Part shown: one piece after another, positions 24,149 through 33,706 of the stretch
Layout of the letters: the number at the start of each line of letters is the position of its first letter
Numbering within the stretch: the first letter of the stretch is position 1
Source of the DNA: GCA-2705995 sp048267965
Lineage (GTDB): Bacteria > Bacteroidota > Bacteroidia > Flavobacteriales_G > Salibacteraceae
Assembly: GCA_048267965.1 (NCBI GenBank)
Contig: JBLWWK010000001.1
Span: forward strand, 310,001-374,000
Length of the DNA stretch: 64,000 bases
Direction of reading: 5' to 3'
Position numbers and translations under genes: made by a program
The notes under the pieces: generated by a model
The model's database searches: none
What the model saw: the letters and a program-made list of their open reading frames with translations, nothing else
What the model was told of the DNA's origin: nothing

Positions 24149-25807
24149 ATGGCAGGAGGAAAAGAAACCCCACGGCAGAAGATGATTGGTATGATGTACT
24201 TGGTACTTCTCGCAATGCTTGCGATGAACGTATCAAAAGAAGTACTTGATTCATTCATACTAATCAACGATGCATTAGACACGACAAACGCAAACTTTGA
24301 GGCAAAAAACAACACCTCATACACAGAGTTTGCTAATCAGATGGCTGTAAATCCAGATAAGGTACGCGAATGGAATGCGAAAGCTGAGCGCGTAAAGAAG
24401 CTATCTGATGATATGGACGATTATATCGAGAACTTAAAGAGATTAGTGATTTATGAATCGCAAGGTTATGCTGGAGAGTTTCCAGAAATGGCAAGCGTTC
24501 CAGATTCACTTTGGAATATCGTTAACTTTAAGTCGAAAGATACCTATGACAAACCAACGAGTATCTTAATCGGTTCTGAGCCAGGAAGTCCAAAAGAAGG
24601 TGAAAACACAGCTGTTGAATTTCACCAAAAATTGGAAGAGTTCAAAACGGAGATGGAGAAAATACTCGGTCCAGCGGGACAAAAGAGAGTTGCAATTGGT
24701 ATTTCTTTTGAGAAAATCAAGCAAGCGGATGGTACTTTCCAAGAGTGGGAAGCAGGTAACTTCTACCATTTACCAGTTGCTGCTGTTGTAACGAACTTTA
24801 CAAGATTTCAAGCGGATGTTAGAAATACGGAAGCGGATGTTTTGAACTATTTGCTGAGTAACATTGGAAAATCAGATTTCAAATTCAACAAATTGGAAGT
24901 GAAAGTGATTCCTAACAGTGATTACATTGTACAAGGTGATTCTTTCAGAGCCGAAGTTTTTGTTGCAGCAACAGATACAACTCAAGCACCTGTATTTGAA
25001 GTAGGTGAAGGTTTCGATACAACAGGAGGTACATTTAAAATTACCAAGCCTGTAGATGAAACGAGAGTTCGTGTTGAAGATGGAAAAGGTGTTTATGCAT
25101 TCAAGCCTAGTAATACAGGAGAGTTTTCATGGGGTGGCGTTCTTAAGGTAAAAAAACCAGGAACAGCTGATCAGTATAACGAGTATCCTTTTACACACTC
25201 ATTTATTGTAGCGGCTCCTTCATTAACTGTTGCTCCAACAGCAATGAACGTATTCTACAGAGGATTAGATAACCCTGTGCAAGTTGCTGTTTCGGGAATT
25301 GCTGACAGTAAATTGAAGGTGTCTATGACGAATGGATCTATCACGAAAAGTTCTGATGGCAAAGGTTACATTGCAAAACCAGGTTCAGGTCAGGATTGTG
25401 AAGTGAAAGTGTTAGCTGAAATGGCTGACGGATCTACAAAGGATTTCGGCTCAATGAAATTCCGTGTAAAAAAGGTACCTAGTCCAATTGGAATGTTTGC
25501 TGGTATTAAGGGTACTGGTAAAGCTCCTTTGGCGCAGTTAAAAGCAAACAGTAAAGTATACGCATTACTTGAAGACTTCGTTTTTGATGGCGTGAAGTTT
25601 AATGTTACGGGATTTGAACTTTCAGGTCTTGTAAATGGAGACTTTAGAACAGCACGTTCAAATAGTTCTCAAGTGACTGGACCAATGCAAAACATCATTA
25701 ACGCACAAGTTAGAGGTGGTAAAATTTTCGTTGAAAACATTAAGGCTGTAGGTCCTGATGGTGACGAAAGAAACATTGGTGGTGTTACTATTACGATCAC
25801 TGGATAA
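24149..25807 (+). CDS. gldM: Gliding motility motor shaft GldM
   Basis: The N terminus MAGGKETPRQKMIGMMYLVL begins with a cytoplasmic stub and one membrane helix (about 14-33, with LLAMLAMNVS); the rest is periplasmic. It contains helical D1 (about 40-220) and three Ig-like beta domains, ending IGGVTITITG. The dimer spans the periplasm and contacts the GldK/GldN ring while its membrane helix sits inside the GldL pentamer. 552 residues, a little longer than Flavobacterium GldM. Confidence 0.97.
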   Translation: MAGGKETPRQKMIGMMYLVLLAMLAMNVSKEVLDSFILINDALDTTNANFEAKNNTSYTEFANQMAVNPDKVREWNAKAERVKKLSDDMDDYIENLKRLVIYESQGYAGEFPEMASVPDSLWNIVNFKSKDTYDKPTSILIGSEPGSPKEGENTAVEFHQKLEEFKTEMEKILGPAGQKRVAIGISFEKIKQADGTFQEWEAGNFYHLPVAAVVTNFTRFQADVRNTEADVLNYLLSNIGKSDFKFNKLEVKVIPNSDYIVQGDSFRAEVFVAATDTTQAPVFEVGEGFDTTGGTFKITKPVDETRVRVEDGKGVYAFKPSNTGEFSWGGVLKVKKPGTADQYNEYPFTHSFIVAAPSLTVAPTAMNVFYRGLDNPVQVAVSGIADSKLKVSMTNGSITKSSDGKGYIAKPGSGQDCEVKVLAEMADGSTKDFGSMKFRVKKVPSPIGMFAGIKGTGKAPLAQLKANSKVYALLEDFVFDGVKFNVTGFELSGLVNGDFRTARSNSSQVTGPMQNIINAQVRGGKIFVENIKAVGPDGDERNIGGVTITITG

Positions 25808-25818
25808 TAGTTAGGATT

Positions 25819-26655
25819 ATGAAAAAGATTATCAGTTTATCATTTTTGGTTTTTATTGCTACTGTATCGTTTTCACAGCAATCTGTATTAGACGGGGTAT
25901 ATACGAAGTCTAAAAACAATGTGGTGAGAAAGCCAATTCCTTATGTGGAGTTGCGAGAAGCAGATATCTTATGGGCAAAACGTATTTGGCGTATTGTCGA
26001 TATGAAAGAGAAAATAAACCAAGTGTTTTACTATCCTGAAACTCCAGATCAAGGTCGTAAGAACTTGATTACGGTATTGATGGAAGGTATCAGAGAAACT
26101 GGTAACATTACAGCTTACAATCCTGATGTAGACGATATGTTTACTCAGCCGATGACTGTTGAGCAGGTGATGAAGGAAAAAATGACGAGAACCAAAGTAG
26201 TTCAAGTATTCGATGAGGTTTCTATGGAAATGGTAGATTCTGAAGTTCAAGATACAATCCAGAACTATGATATTACTCGTTTTGAAATCAAAGAGGAAGT
26301 GTTTTTCGACAAGCAACGTTCTGTTCTAGAAACTCGAATTTTGGGAATATGCCCATTAGTAGAAGAGTTTAGAAATGGTGAGTTTGTTGGTTACAAGAAG
26401 CTTTTTTGGGTTTATTTTCCAGAGGCTAGAGCGGTGTTAGCTCAAAGTGAGGTATATAACCGTCACAATGACGTACATCGTTTAACTTTTGATGATGTGT
26501 TCTGGAAAAGAATGTTTTCTAGTACAATTACGAAAGAATCTAATGTTTATAACAGAAAGATTAGCCAATACAAGGCACCACTTGATGCAGTGTTGGAAGC
26601 TGAAAAAATTGAAGAAGAAATTTTCAATTTAGAGCACGATTTATGGAGCTTCTAA
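25819..26655 (+). CDS. gldN: Gliding/type IX secretion protein GldN
   Basis: Signal peptide 1-19 (LSFLVFIATVSFSQ). The mature protein shows the family blocks YVELREADILWAKRIWR, RFEIKEEVFFDKQRS, RILGICPLVEE and LFWVYFPEARAVL. GldN is the periplasmic ring partner of GldK. 278 residues. It follows gldM by eleven bases and is the last gene of the operon, closed by the terminator at 26675. Confidence 0.96.
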   Translation: MKKIISLSFLVFIATVSFSQQSVLDGVYTKSKNNVVRKPIPYVELREADILWAKRIWRIVDMKEKINQVFYYPETPDQGRKNLITVLMEGIRETGNITAYNPDVDDMFTQPMTVEQVMKEKMTRTKVVQVFDEVSMEMVDSEVQDTIQNYDITRFEIKEEVFFDKQRSVLETRILGICPLVEEFRNGEFVGYKKLFWVYFPEARAVLAQSEVYNRHNDVHRLTFDDVFWKRMFSSTITKESNVYNRKISQYKAPLDAVLEAEKIEEEIFNLEHDLWSF

Positions 26656-26674
26656 ATTGAGAAACATTCACAAT

Positions 26675-26706
26675 AAAAAAGGCGATTCATCGAATCGCCT
26701 TTTTTT
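26675..26706. terminator. Bidirectional terminator between gldN and rfbB
   Basis: Stem GGCGATTC/GAATCGCC (26681-26688, 26692-26699) with an ATC loop, extended by six A-T pairs. It serves gldN on the plus strand and the convergent sugar operon, whose last stop is at 26751, on the minus strand. Confidence 0.93.
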
Positions 26707-26750
26707 GTGCATAATATTTGAGAAATTGGTTAAAAGGATGTAAGAGAGGT

Positions 26751-27806
26751 TTAGCGATCACTGTACATTTCTTGGTAATACTTTTGATAATCACCGCTTG
26801 TTACACTGTTTAACCAATCTTCGTTTTTAAGGTACCATTCAACCGTTTTATCGAGTCCTTCTTCAAAAGTTACACTAGGTGTCCAACCGAGTTCATCTTT
26901 GATCTTATTGGCGTCAATGGCATATCTTCTATCATGGCCTGGTCGATCCGTTACGTAGGTAATTAAACTTTCTGATTGGCCTTTCGCTAATGAAAGTTTC
27001 TCGTCCATAATCGAGCACAAGGTTTTGATTAAATCAATGTTTTGCCATTCGTTGAACCCACCAATATTATACGTTTCTTTAAGAACTCCCTTATGATAAA
27101 CGAGGTCTATTGCTATTGCGTGATCAATCACATAAAGCCAATCTCGAGTATACTTACCATCACCATATACTGGAAGAGGTTTTCCATTTTTTATGTTGTG
27201 AATGAATAATGGAATTAGCTTTTCGGGAAACTGATTAGGACCGTAGTTATTGGAACAATTAGTCACAATGTAAGGAATGCCGTATGTTTCTCCGTAAGCT
27301 CGTACGAAATGATCAGATCCTGCTTTTGATGCAGAATAAGGAGAATTAGGGTCGTAAGATGTTTTTTCGGTAAAAAGACCTTCGGCTCCTAAAGTTCCAT
27401 ACACTTCATCGGTACTAATATGATAGAAAAGCTTGTTTTCCATCGTTTGCCATGATTCTTTAGCAGCGTTTAAGAGATTTACGGTTCCTACAATATTGGT
27501 ATGGATAAACTCCATAGGATTCGCAATGGAACGATCTACATGTGATTCGGCCGCCAAGTGAATAACCCCATCAAAAGAATGGGTTTGAAAAAGATTTTGA
27601 ATGAAATTTTGGTCAACGATATCACCTTTGATAAAATGATAATTAGGTTGATTTTCAATATCCTTTAAATTCTCAAGGTTTCCTGCATAGGTGAGTTTGT
27701 CCAAATTATAAATTTCATAATTAGGGTACTTTTCTACGAAGAGACGAACAACATGAGAACCAATAAACCCGGCTCCGCCAGTTATCAAAATCTTTTTCTT
27801 CTCCAT
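26751..27806 (-). CDS. rfbB: dTDP-glucose 4,6-dehydratase
   Basis: Extended short-chain dehydrogenase: NAD loop GGAGFIGSH (about 8-16), HLAAESHVDRSI (about 81-92), Thr-Asp-Glu active-site triad in STDEVYG (about 130-136) and YSASK (about 158-162). These are the RfbB marks. It makes dTDP-4-keto-6-deoxyglucose, precursor of rhamnose and other deoxysugars. It is the last gene of a four-gene minus-strand operon and is four bases after the decarboxylase gene. No rfbA, rfbC or rfbD lies in the window. Confidence 0.95.
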   Translation of the reverse strand: MEKKKILITGGAGFIGSHVVRLFVEKYPNYEIYNLDKLTYAGNLENLKDIENQPNYHFIKGDIVDQNFIQNLFQTHSFDGVIHLAAESHVDRSIANPMEFIHTNIVGTVNLLNAAKESWQTMENKLFYHISTDEVYGTLGAEGLFTEKTSYDPNSPYSASKAGSDHFVRAYGETYGIPYIVTNCSNNYGPNQFPEKLIPLFIHNIKNGKPLPVYGDGKYTRDWLYVIDHAIAIDLVYHKGVLKETYNIGGFNEWQNIDLIKTLCSIMDEKLSLAKGQSESLITYVTDRPGHDRRYAIDANKIKDELGWTPSVTFEEGLDKTVEWYLKNEDWLNSVTSGDYQKYYQEMYSDR

Positions 27807-27810
27807 TGAT

Positions 27811-28797
27811 TTACTTTTTAATGAATCCTTCGAAAGTATTGTGCTCTTTTTTATACAATTTTTCTTCTGGAAGGCTCTGAAACCACTCGTATGTTCTTTT
27901 AAGACCTTCTGCTCGATCTACTTTCGGTTCCCACGATAGTATCTCCCTAGCGAGCGTAATATCGGGTTGCCTTTGCATTGGATCGTCTGTGGGTAAAGGT
28001 TTATAAATAACCTTTTGATCGGTTCCTGTTAATTTGATAATCTCTTCAGCAAAGTCTTTGATAGAAATTTCGTTAGGATTACCAATATTTACTGGAGATG
28101 AATAATTGCTTAAAAGTAAGCGGTAGATACCTTCGACTAAATCGTCTACATAACAGAAGGAACGCGTTTGCGAACCGTCACCAAAGATCGTTAGGTCTTC
28201 ACCTCTTAATGCTTGACCGATGAATGCTGGAAGAACTCGACCATCATTGAGTCTCATTCTAGGACCATAGGTGTTAAAGATGCGAATAATTCGCGTTTCA
28301 ACACCGTGGTAAGTATGGTAAGCCATGGTTATAGCTTCCATGTAACGTTTAGCTTCATCGTAAACACCACGAGGACCTACTGGGTTTACATGTCCCCAAT
28401 ACGTTTCTTGTTGTGGGTGAACTTGCGGATCTCCATATACTTCAGAAGTTGAAGCAACTAGAATACGAGCATTTTTGGCCTTTGCAAGTCCTAATAAATT
28501 ATGAGTACCCATGGCTCCTACCTTTAAGGTTTGGATAGGGATTTTCAAATAATCGATTGGAGATGCTGGCGAAGCAAAGTGCAAGATGTAATCGATATCG
28601 TCTGAAACGTGAACAAATTTGGTTACATCGTGCTGATAGAAGTCAAAATCTTTATTTGAAAAGAGGTGCTCGATATTTTCTAAGCTACCCGTAATTAGGT
28701 TATCCATCCCAATTACCTTGTAGCCTTCTTTGATAAATCGATCACATAAATGGGAGCCTAAAAAACCAGCGGCTCCCGTTATTAATACAGTTTTCAT
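27811..28797 (-). CDS. UDP-glucuronate decarboxylase (UDP-xylose synthase)
   Basis: Extended SDR with GAAGFLGSHL at 8-17, STSEVYGDPQVHPQ (about 117-130) and YDEAKRYMEA (about 146-155). The GPRGVYDEAKR and EVYGDP patterns are typical of UXS enzymes, which turn UDP-glucuronate into UDP-xylose. The upstream neighbour makes UDP-glucuronate, which supports the call. 328 residues, normal for bacterial UXS without a membrane anchor. Confidence 0.92.
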   Translation of the reverse strand: MKTVLITGAAGFLGSHLCDRFIKEGYKVIGMDNLITGSLENIEHLFSNKDFDFYQHDVTKFVHVSDDIDYILHFASPASPIDYLKIPIQTLKVGAMGTHNLLGLAKAKNARILVASTSEVYGDPQVHPQQETYWGHVNPVGPRGVYDEAKRYMEAITMAYHTYHGVETRIIRIFNTYGPRMRLNDGRVLPAFIGQALRGEDLTIFGDGSQTRSFCYVDDLVEGIYRLLLSNYSSPVNIGNPNEISIKDFAEEIIKLTGTDQKVIYKPLPTDDPMQRQPDITLAREILSWEPKVDRAEGLKRTYEWFQSLPEEKLYKKEHNTFEGFIKK

Positions 28798-28803
28798 ATT
28801 TCT

Positions 28804-30153
28804 TTAGTCTTGAGGACGAATTGTTTCTCGGCCAATAGAAGTGTAATTAAATCCGTGGTTACGCATATCGTCTAAGTTATATAAGTTTCTACCATCAAAA
28901 ATGGTTTTAGAACTTAATTTGTTAGCCATGTGCATAAAGTCTGGATTTCTAAAAATCTGCCATTCTGTACAAATTACAAGAGCATCAGCTCCGTTAATGG
29001 CTTCGTAATGATCGTTAGCATAAGTGATTTTATCACCTACTAGACTTTTTACATTGTCCATTGCTTCAGGATCGTATGCGATGATTTCTGCACCCGCTTC
29101 TAGTAATTCGTCAATGATATATAAAGAAGGAGCTTCTCTAATATCATCGGTGTCTGGTTTGAAGGAAAGTCCCCAAAGTGCTAGTTTCTTACCTTTTAAA
29201 TCACCGTTGAAGTGATTTTTGATTTTAGGAACGATAATGGTTTTCTGACTTTGGTTAACATCCATTACCGAATTTAAGATTTTCAAGTCGTAGTTTACTT
29301 CATTTGAAGACTTCACTAGCGCTTGAACATCTTTTGGGAAACAGCTACCACCGTAACCAATTCCTGGGAATAAGAAACGTTTTCCGATACGTGTATCAGA
29401 CCCCATTCCAATTCGCACTTTATCTACATCAGCTCCTAAAAGCTCACATAAATTAGCGATTTCGTTCATGAAGGTAATCTTGGTAGCCAAGAAAGAGTTT
29501 GCAGCATACTTGGTTAACTCTGCAGATTTTTCGTCCATAAATAAGATCGGGTTACCCTGTCTTACAAATGGCTTATAGAGCTTTTCCATTAGATCGATAG
29601 ATCGTTGAGAAGAAGCACCAACAACAACGCGGTCTGGCTTCATGAAATCATCAACAGCAAAACCTTCTCTTAAGAATTCAGGGTTAGAAACAACATCGAA
29701 TTCAGGTCTGTTTTCATCGTCTTGAGCAAAACGAGCATTCAAAGTTTCGTTAACAGCTGCAGTAACTTTTTCAGCGGTTCCTACAGGTACAGTACTTTTA
29801 TCTACGATTACTTTGTAATCGGTAATGATATTACCTAAGTCTTTGGCAACACCTAGAACGTATGATAAATCTGCGCTACCATCTTCACCTGGAGGAGTTG
29901 GGAGAGCTAAGAAAATAATCTCTGCATCTTTAACAGCTTCAGGAAGATCTGTTGTAAAGCGAAGTCTATTTTGTTTAATGTTTCTCTCGAAGTATACATC
30001 AAGATGAGGCTCATAAATGGGAACAACTCCCGCTTTCATCTTTTTTACTTTTTCCTCATCGATGTCTACACAGATTACGTCAGCACCTGTTTCTGCAAGA
30101 CAAGTTCCTGTTACTAATCCAACGTATCCGGTTCCTACTACTGCAATTTTCAT
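28804..30153 (-). CDS. ugd: UDP-glucose 6-dehydrogenase
   Basis: NAD loop GTGYVGLVTGTCLAE at 7-21, central NSFLATKITFMNEIANLCE, and the catalytic cysteine in GIGYGGSCFPKDVQAL (about 262-277). It oxidises UDP-glucose twice to UDP-glucuronate. 449 residues, normal. Placed six bases before the UDP-xylose synthase gene, giving a two-step path from UDP-glucose to UDP-xylose in one operon. Two GGTTCCTAC copies (29776, 30130) read Val-Gly-Thr; one of them is the VVGTGYVG of the NAD loop itself. Confidence 0.96.
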   Translation of the reverse strand: MKIAVVGTGYVGLVTGTCLAETGADVICVDIDEEKVKKMKAGVVPIYEPHLDVYFERNIKQNRLRFTTDLPEAVKDAEIIFLALPTPPGEDGSADLSYVLGVAKDLGNIITDYKVIVDKSTVPVGTAEKVTAAVNETLNARFAQDDENRPEFDVVSNPEFLREGFAVDDFMKPDRVVVGASSQRSIDLMEKLYKPFVRQGNPILFMDEKSAELTKYAANSFLATKITFMNEIANLCELLGADVDKVRIGMGSDTRIGKRFLFPGIGYGGSCFPKDVQALVKSSNEVNYDLKILNSVMDVNQSQKTIIVPKIKNHFNGDLKGKKLALWGLSFKPDTDDIREAPSLYIIDELLEAGAEIIAYDPEAMDNVKSLVGDKITYANDHYEAINGADALVICTEWQIFRNPDFMHMANKLSSKTIFDGRNLYNLDDMRNHGFNYTSIGRETIRPQD

Positions 30154-30181
30154 AGTTTAAAATTTATTGTCTTTTGAATTT

Positions 30182-31318
30182 TTATGATTGTTCTTGTGTA
30201 AAGGTAATAACCTCTTTTGTAATGTGCTCTAATTGTTCTTGAGATAATTCAGTGTGCATCGGTAAAGAGAGAACTACTTCTCCTAAAGCTTCTGTATTAG
30301 GCATATCTCCTTTTTTATATCCTACATAAGAGAATGCACTTTGCATGTGGTTATTAAGGGGATAATACACGTTAGAAGGAATCTCTTTTTCGGTTAAATG
30401 TGCTTGTAAAGCATCACGATCAATTCCTTTTAACTTCAAGGTGTATTGATGGTAAACGTGGTCTGTAAACGGAGCAACAACTGGTGTTGTAATACTTTCT
30501 ATAGGCGCAAATGCTTCATTGTAGAAAGCCGCAGCTTTTTGACGAGCAGCGATATACTCATCTAAATGTCTAAGCTTGATTCTTAAGATAGCTGCCTGAA
30601 TTGAATCTAGGCGAGAATTAACACCTACAATATCGTGGTAGTATCTGCGAGATTGGCCGTGGTTAGCGATTTTGGTTAGCTTGTCGGCTAATTCGCTATC
30701 ATTGGTAAATAAGGCACCGCCATCTCCGTAACCACCTAGATTTTTACTTGGAAAGAAAGAAGTACACCCTACTGTTCCGATTGTTCCAGCCTTTTGTTGG
30801 TTGCCATCTTTAAAAGTAAAAGTAGCACCGATTGCTTGTGCAGTATCTTCAATTACAGGAATGTTATGGCGATTAGCTACTTCCATAATCTCTTCCATAT
30901 TAGCACATTGTCCGTATAAATGTACGGGTATAATTGCCTTTGTTTTATCGGTTATGGCGGCTTCTAATGCCGCAACATCCATGTTAAATGTATCTGGGTC
31001 TACTTCAACAAATTTTGGCGTGCCACGTAATAAGGCTACCACCTCACAAGTTGCCACGTAAGTAAAGCTAGGTGTAATTACTTCGTCTCCCGGTTGTAAA
31101 TCGTGAGCCATTAAGGCAATTTGTAAAGCATCTGTTCCGTTAGCGCAAGGAATTACATGTTTTACGCCAAGGTAATCTTGCATTTCTTCAGCAAAAGCAT
31201 GAACATCTGGTCCTTTTATAAAAGCAGTGGAATTCAATACGTTAATAACGGCTTCGTCTACTTCTTTTTTAATTTTTAAATATTGAGATTTTAAATCTAC
31301 CAGTTGAATTTTTTCCAT
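30182..31318 (-). CDS. DegT/DnrJ/EryC1 sugar aminotransferase
   Basis: PLP-dependent aminotransferase acting on a nucleotide-linked keto sugar. Landmarks are CANGTDALQIAL (about 58-69), TPSFTYVATCEVV, the Asp of VIEDTAQAIGA (about 155-165) that pairs with the PLP ring and the Schiff-base Lys192 in FFPSKNLGGYGDGG. The start LVDLKSQYLKIKKEVDEA resembles WbpE/WlbC-type enzymes making 3-amino sugars, but substrate cannot be fixed. First gene of the sugar operon, 28 bases before ugd. The operon probably feeds a capsule, exopolysaccharide or O-antigen. Confidence 0.92.
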   Translation of the reverse strand: MEKIQLVDLKSQYLKIKKEVDEAVINVLNSTAFIKGPDVHAFAEEMQDYLGVKHVIPCANGTDALQIALMAHDLQPGDEVITPSFTYVATCEVVALLRGTPKFVEVDPDTFNMDVAALEAAITDKTKAIIPVHLYGQCANMEEIMEVANRHNIPVIEDTAQAIGATFTFKDGNQQKAGTIGTVGCTSFFPSKNLGGYGDGGALFTNDSELADKLTKIANHGQSRRYYHDIVGVNSRLDSIQAAILRIKLRHLDEYIAARQKAAAFYNEAFAPIESITTPVVAPFTDHVYHQYTLKLKGIDRDALQAHLTEKEIPSNVYYPLNNHMQSAFSYVGYKKGDMPNTEALGEVVLSLPMHTELSQEQLEHITKEVITFTQEQS

Positions 31319-31392
31319 TCTATTAATTACTTAATCAGATTCTATATGAAGGTAAGTTCAGTTTGTGTTCTTTTGCTGGTAAAATATACACA

Positions 31393-31422
31393 TTTCAGCA
31401 GGTTCAAAAATATTTATATTTG
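31393..31422 (+). promoter_or_regulatory. Promoter close to the barrel gene start (leaderless candidate)
   Basis: TTTC (31392-31396 region; one mismatch to TTTG), about 19 bases, TATATTTG (31415-31422, full match to TAnnTTTG). The ATG at 31428 is only six bases past the box, where transcription would start, so the message would have almost no leader. Confidence 0.55.
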
Positions 31423-31427
31423 ACTCT

Positions 31428-32186
31428 ATGGCATTGTTAAAGAGCTTTTTTTTGGCGGCTATTTTCGCCCTTTTTGCACTAAATGGTCATTCTCAGATAA
31501 ACCCTCAAGATTCAGCCATTTTTGCTCCTATATTAAATTTCCATTATTCTTATCAATTTCCAGGAGGAGATTTATCAAGAAGATTTGGAAATAACCATAA
31601 TGTTGGAGCCTCGTTTGTGATAAAAACAAAATCAAATTTTGTTTTTGGCGTTGAAGGTTCTTTTCTATTTGGTGATAATGTAAAAGAAGATCCTCTGGCT
31701 GAATTCAGAGTAGATGGAGGCGAAATTGTAAGCGAAGGGGGAACCTACGCAAATGTTCTCTTAATGCAGCGAGGTTTTACACTTAACGCTAGAGTCGGAA
31801 AAATTTTCTCCGTACTTAGTCCTAACCCTAATTCAGGCCCTTACGTTTATGTAACGGCTGGTTACATGCAGCACAATATTCGTTATCAGGTAGATAGGAA
31901 CACAGTACCTTATTTACGAGATGAATATGTTGGCGGATACGATCGACTAACTTCTGGATTCGCGCTTTCTCAGTTTATTGGGTACCGTTATTTTAGCAAT
32001 AACCGCTTAGTGAATTTCTACATTGGGTATGAGTTTACGCAAGGGTTTACCCAAGGTAAAAGACCTTATAATTTTGATCAGAGAGCAACCGATAATAGTT
32101 CTCGAAGCGACTTGCTACAAGGTGTGAAGTTAGGTTGGTCAATCCCTCTTTACAAAAAGACGCCTAGAGAATTTTATTATAATTAG
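31428..32186 (+). CDS. Outer-membrane beta-barrel protein, unknown role
   Basis: Signal peptide 1-22 (FFLAAIFALFALNGHSQ). The mature part alternates amphipathic strands with Tyr/Phe ends (NFHYSYQFPGGDLSRRFG, NVGASFVIKTKSNFVFGVEG, YVYVTAGYMQHNIRYQV, FIGYRYFSNNRLVNFYIGY) and ends in Tyr-Asn, as barrels do. No named family recognised. It lies three bases before waaA, so a role in the LPS layer is possible. The promoter suggests a leaderless message. Confidence 0.75.
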   Translation: MALLKSFFLAAIFALFALNGHSQINPQDSAIFAPILNFHYSYQFPGGDLSRRFGNNHNVGASFVIKTKSNFVFGVEGSFLFGDNVKEDPLAEFRVDGGEIVSEGGTYANVLLMQRGFTLNARVGKIFSVLSPNPNSGPYVYVTAGYMQHNIRYQVDRNTVPYLRDEYVGGYDRLTSGFALSQFIGYRYFSNNRLVNFYIGYEFTQGFTQGKRPYNFDQRATDNSSRSDLLQGVKLGWSIPLYKKTPREFYYN

Positions 32187-32189
32187 TGG

Positions 32190-33428
32190 ATGAGACTTCT
32201 CTATTCAATAGGTGTACGTTTTTACCCCTTACTGGCCAGAGTAGTGGCACTTTTTAACCCCAAAGCCGCCAAATGGGTGAAAGGGCAAAAAGCCGCTCGA
32301 AACGAATTAGCCAATTGGCAAGCCACCAAGAGCAAAACGCTGTGGGTACATGCTGCAAGTTTGGGTGAATTTGAAATGGGGAAACCCATTTTTGAACCCA
32401 TAATTGATCGAATTGGAGCAGAGAATATTCATTTGGTGATTACTTTTTTCTCACCTTCTGGTTACGAAATAGCCATCGATAAATACAAAAAGGCCGATTT
32501 GATTAGCTATTTGCCCATGGATAGCGCCACTCACGCTGCTCAGTTTTTAGAAGCTATTCGGCCGGATGCTGCGATTTTTGTAAAATACGAGTTTTGGCAC
32601 CATTACTTAAGTGGGTTAAAGAAGAGAAATATACCTGTGTTTTCGGTAGGAACCCGTTTTCATCAAGGTCAAGTTTTCTTTAAACCTTATGGGAAGTGGT
32701 TTGTGGATGTAATTAGGGATTTTACTAAAGTGTTTGTTCAAAGGAAAGATGACTATCTATTAGCCGAACAGCTAGGCTTAGATAAGATTGCTGTTGGGGG
32801 TGATCCGCGCTATGCAAAGGTGGTAGAGAATGCCCAAAACAAGCAAAACTTTCCGCTTGTTCAGCAGTTTATTGGTCATAAACCTGTAATTGTGGTAGGT
32901 AGTTGTTGGGAACCTGAAGAGAGAATTATAATTGAGTTTATTAAAAATCATCTTACGGATTACGCCTATATAATAGCTCCGCATGAATTTAAAGAGCCTA
33001 GATTAAGACAGTTTGAAAAAATTGATGGAATTAAGACTATTCGATATTCTCAGCTCAACAAAAATTCGTTGAACAACAAAAATTTATTGCTGGTAGATAA
33101 AGTAGGGGATCTCGCACAATTGTATCAATTTGGAGATTTTGCTTTTGTTGGTGGTGGTTTTGGAGAAGGATTACACAATATTTTAGAGCCGTTAGCTTTC
33201 GGAATTCCTACTGTTTTTGGACCAGACGATAAGGGTTTTCGAGAAGCCCAAGAAGTAATTGAGTTAGGGGTGGCAAGAAAAGTTAACGATATAGAAGACT
33301 TCGAACATGCCGTTAACGAGTTCCTACCAGAAAAGGGGAAGTATAAAAAATGGTTGGACGATTATTTTTATGAGAGCATGAAAAACATCGAAGCAACGGT
33401 AAAAGAAATTGAAAACGCTTTACGTTAG
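32190..33428 (+). CDS. waaA: 3-deoxy-D-manno-octulosonic acid transferase (Kdo transferase)
   Basis: GT-B glycosyltransferase that adds Kdo to lipid IVA. Blocks visible: N-terminal membrane-associated helix (LLYSIGVRFYPLLARVVALF), LWVHAASLGEFEMGKPI (about 50-66, with the catalytic Glu), TFFSPSGYEIA, YLPMDS, VVGSCWEPEE and the donor-site GGGFGEGLHNILEPLAFGIP (in two parts, about 327-346). 412 residues. Its 3' end overlaps the convergent small lipoprotein gene by four bases. The repeat at 32646 reads Val-Gly-Thr. Confidence 0.95.
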   Translation: MRLLYSIGVRFYPLLARVVALFNPKAAKWVKGQKAARNELANWQATKSKTLWVHAASLGEFEMGKPIFEPIIDRIGAENIHLVITFFSPSGYEIAIDKYKKADLISYLPMDSATHAAQFLEAIRPDAAIFVKYEFWHHYLSGLKKRNIPVFSVGTRFHQGQVFFKPYGKWFVDVIRDFTKVFVQRKDDYLLAEQLGLDKIAVGGDPRYAKVVENAQNKQNFPLVQQFIGHKPVIVVGSCWEPEERIIIEFIKNHLTDYAYIIAPHEFKEPRLRQFEKIDGIKTIRYSQLNKNSLNNKNLLLVDKVGDLAQLYQFGDFAFVGGGFGEGLHNILEPLAFGIPTVFGPDDKGFREAQEVIELGVARKVNDIEDFEHAVNEFLPEKGKYKKWLDDYFYESMKNIEATVKEIENALR

Positions 33429-33706
33429 CGTCTTCCTTTACCTGCTCCTGAGCCATATTTTCTGTAGCGCTTTCTTCTGAACAAACGTTCACGCTTTTTC
33501 GATCTGCTCATGCGTTTTCTTCTGCTTTGCTTGTATTGCTGGTTGGTGAGACCTTTTCTTCGAAGTCTTTTATTCTGTTCTTTACGTGCCTTGTATACTC
33601 TTTCTGACGAGTAATAAACGGGACGTGAACAACCACTCAAGCCTATAATAATTGTAAAGCAGAGAGAGATTACCCAAAGAAATATGTTTGATTTCCTTAT
33701 CGGCAT
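33425..33706 (-). CDS. Small, strongly basic lipoprotein
   Basis: 93 residues. Signal with lipobox LSGC (Cys26). The mature 67 residues are almost half Arg and Lys (KEQNKRLRRKGL, YKQSRRKRMSRSKKRERL, RKRYRKYGSG), with scattered Tyr and Gly. No family recognised. The charge suggests contact with LPS, peptidoglycan or nucleic acid outside the inner membrane, but that is a guess. Last of a minus-strand group after dps. Confidence 0.6.
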   Translation of the reverse strand: MPIRKSNIFLWVISLCFTIIIGLSGCSRPVYYSSERVYKARKEQNKRLRRKGLTNQQYKQSRRKRMSRSKKRERLFRRKRYRKYGSGAGKGRR

